Of a stretch of DNA of 6,461 nt, positions 5,640 to 6,461 are shown piece by piece (position 1 is the stretch's first letter; each line of letters starts with the position of its first letter). Position numbers and translations under genes: made by a program. This DNA comes from Thermoplasmata archaeon (GTDB lineage Archaea > Thermoplasmatota > E2 > DHVEG-1). The notes under the pieces were generated by a model. The model was not told the DNA's origin, searched no databases, and worked only from the letters and a program-made list of their open reading frames with translations. Location of the stretch: NCBI GenBank assembly GCA_003651045.1, contig QMTJ01000064.1, positions 1 through 6,461 of the forward strand, in the 5' to 3' direction.

Positions 5640-5656
5640 ATAGACAGTGATATAGC

Positions 5657-6461
5657 TTAAGGAGTATCAACAATTAACTTCGCAGTACCTTTCTTTTTTT
5701 CTTTTTGAAACTCTTCTAAGGTTTTTTGGTAATCATCTGGTAAAACAACATGTCTTTCTACCTCTCTCCATTCCAAACCATACTCTGAAAGTAGTTTTTT
5801 CACCATATCCGGAACCCTGGGTGCACAAAGAATACCACGGACATTAGCAGCTTCTACATCTTTTTTAACATCATTCACGTACATCCGTAGTTGATGAACA
5901 GCGCTAATACTTGCTAAACTACGTTTCACCTCAATCACAACAGGTGTATGGTTAACATCATAACCAAATAAATCAATCAATCCTGATTTCACATGTTTCT
6001 CACGTTTACATATACGAAAACCTTCTTCAATAACACTAGGGTTACTAATGATTTCATTAACAACATCTGCTTCCATACCAGATATCAATAGTTTAGCCTT
6101 ATCATGGAGAACAGCAACAGTTACAAATTTAACCTCACGGAATGTAATCTTCATCTTTTCAGGTGGCCGTGTATGACGTGATCTAAGTATTAAAAAACCT
6201 TTTTCAACTTTAAATTCTGTTTTACTACCTGCAGGCTGCCAGTTCACAGGTTCACGCATGACAGGTTGATGAACAAGTACAGTCCCATCTTGTTTCACCA
6301 TAACCACTCGCTCACCCCAATCAAGAAAAGAACGTGCCCGTCCATGGTAATCAACCATGCAATCACCAGCTAAAAGCAGAAGAGTTTTATCAGCCTGACA
6401 TGTATGATGTTTTTCAATGAAACCCTTTGCATCAGATGGATCAGGATTCAAGATACTATAA
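5657..6461 (-). CDS. nucS: NucS/EndoMS mismatch endonuclease (5' partial)
   Basis: The frame runs off the right edge. Before the TTG at 6451 the codons TAT AGT ATC continue in frame (Y-S-I-L-N-P-D-P), and family members carry a few more N-terminal residues, so the start lies outside. Numbering from that TTG, the N-terminal DNA-binding domain has HGRARSFLDWGERV (36-49) and REPVNWQPAGS (66-76). The C-terminal RecB-like nuclease domain has GLIDLFGYD (D160), VVIEVKRS (E174, K176) and QLRMYV (187-192), the intact catalytic D-ExK-Q set. Archaeal NucS/EndoMS cuts both strands at mismatches, works with the PCNA clamp, and often stands in for MutS/MutL. QKTLEEF (242-248) near the C-terminus resembles a PCNA-interacting box, followed by a lysine-rich tail. 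No T-tract follows the stop directly; transcription probably continues to about 5434. Confidence 0.93.
   Translation of the reverse strand, partial: YSILNPDPSDAKGFIEKHHTCQADKTLLLLAGDCMVDYHGRARSFLDWGERVVMVKQDGTVLVHQPVMREPVNWQPAGSKTEFKVEKGFLILRSRHTRPPEKMKITFREVKFVTVAVLHDKAKLLISGMEADVVNEIISNPSVIEEGFRICKREKHVKSGLIDLFGYDVNHTPVVIEVKRSLASISAVHQLRMYVNDVKKDVEAANVRGILCAPRVPDMVKKLLSEYGLEWREVERHVVLPDDYQKTLEEFQKEKKKGTAKLIVDTP

Larger units (their letters stand above)
5064..5656. other. 593-bp stretch with no confident gene
   Basis: No recognised protein or RNA family was seen here. On the minus strand, reading right to left, it holds these elements: a GC-richer patch just after nucS (about 5585-5656), an imperfect inverted repeat (5452-5538), an A7T7 palindrome (5433-5448), a divergent TATA palindrome (5383-5399), a 37-codon ORF (5315 to 5202) with ribosome-binding site, a hairpin/oligo-T terminator (5134-5162), and the promoter of the C45 gene. 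An 87-codon GTG-initiated frame (5639 to 5376) overlaps several of these elements and is doubtful. Confidence 0.6.

Noticed and set aside
5064..5656. A CRISPR array, insertion sequence or attachment site in the long non-coding stretch.
   Set aside because: There are no regularly spaced direct repeats, no transposase frame, no terminal inverted repeats with target duplications, and no tRNA end.
5657..6451. Taking the TTG at 6451 as the nucS start.
   Set aside because: In-frame sense codons continue to the edge, and NucS homologues begin several residues earlier.

Overview
The window looks like a piece of an AT-rich archaeal chromosome, probably euryarchaeal in the broad sense. I cannot place it more finely from the sequence. 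The archaeal signs are a NucS/EndoMS-type endonuclease, an AMMECR1-family protein, a COG2426-type membrane protein and an MJ0109-like inositol/fructose phosphatase. Further signs are TATA-box promoters a short distance before start codons, oligo-T terminators, and GGTG or AAGGAGA ribosome-binding sites.

Plus strand, 1-3900. The window opens inside the 3' part of a secreted or surface protein gene made of two 97-residue tandem Ig/carboxypeptidase-regulatory-like repeats rich in N-glycosylation sequons. After an oligo-T terminator comes a compact run of four genes. These are an AMMECR1-domain protein (711-1319), dihydroorotase pyrC (1303-2586, overlapping the previous gene by 17 nt), a COG2426 'small multidrug export' membrane protein (2590-3063), and an inositol monophosphatase/fructose-1,6-bisphosphatase family enzyme (3103-3900). 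The last gene probably has its own promoter. Only pyrC has a clear pathway role, de novo pyrimidine synthesis; the linkage of the other genes looks like compact packing rather than one pathway.

Minus strand, 3915-6461. A C45/AAT-type N-terminal-nucleophile hydrolase (5063 to 3915) converges on the phosphatase gene across a 14-bp A/T terminator. The right edge holds a NucS mismatch endonuclease running leftward. Its reading frame is open to the window edge, so its true start lies outside.

The 593-bp stretch between these two genes (5064-5656) is the least explained part. On the minus strand it can be read as an orderly layout: a possible structured nucS 3' UTR containing an imperfect 15-bp inverted repeat and an A7T7 palindrome; then a perfect TATA palindrome; then a 37-codon ORF with a well-placed GGTG ribosome-binding site; then a hairpin/oligo-T terminator. 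This may be a small independent gene or small RNA and is the main candidate for something undescribed. I found no CRISPR array, tRNA, rRNA, insertion sequence or obvious defence system.
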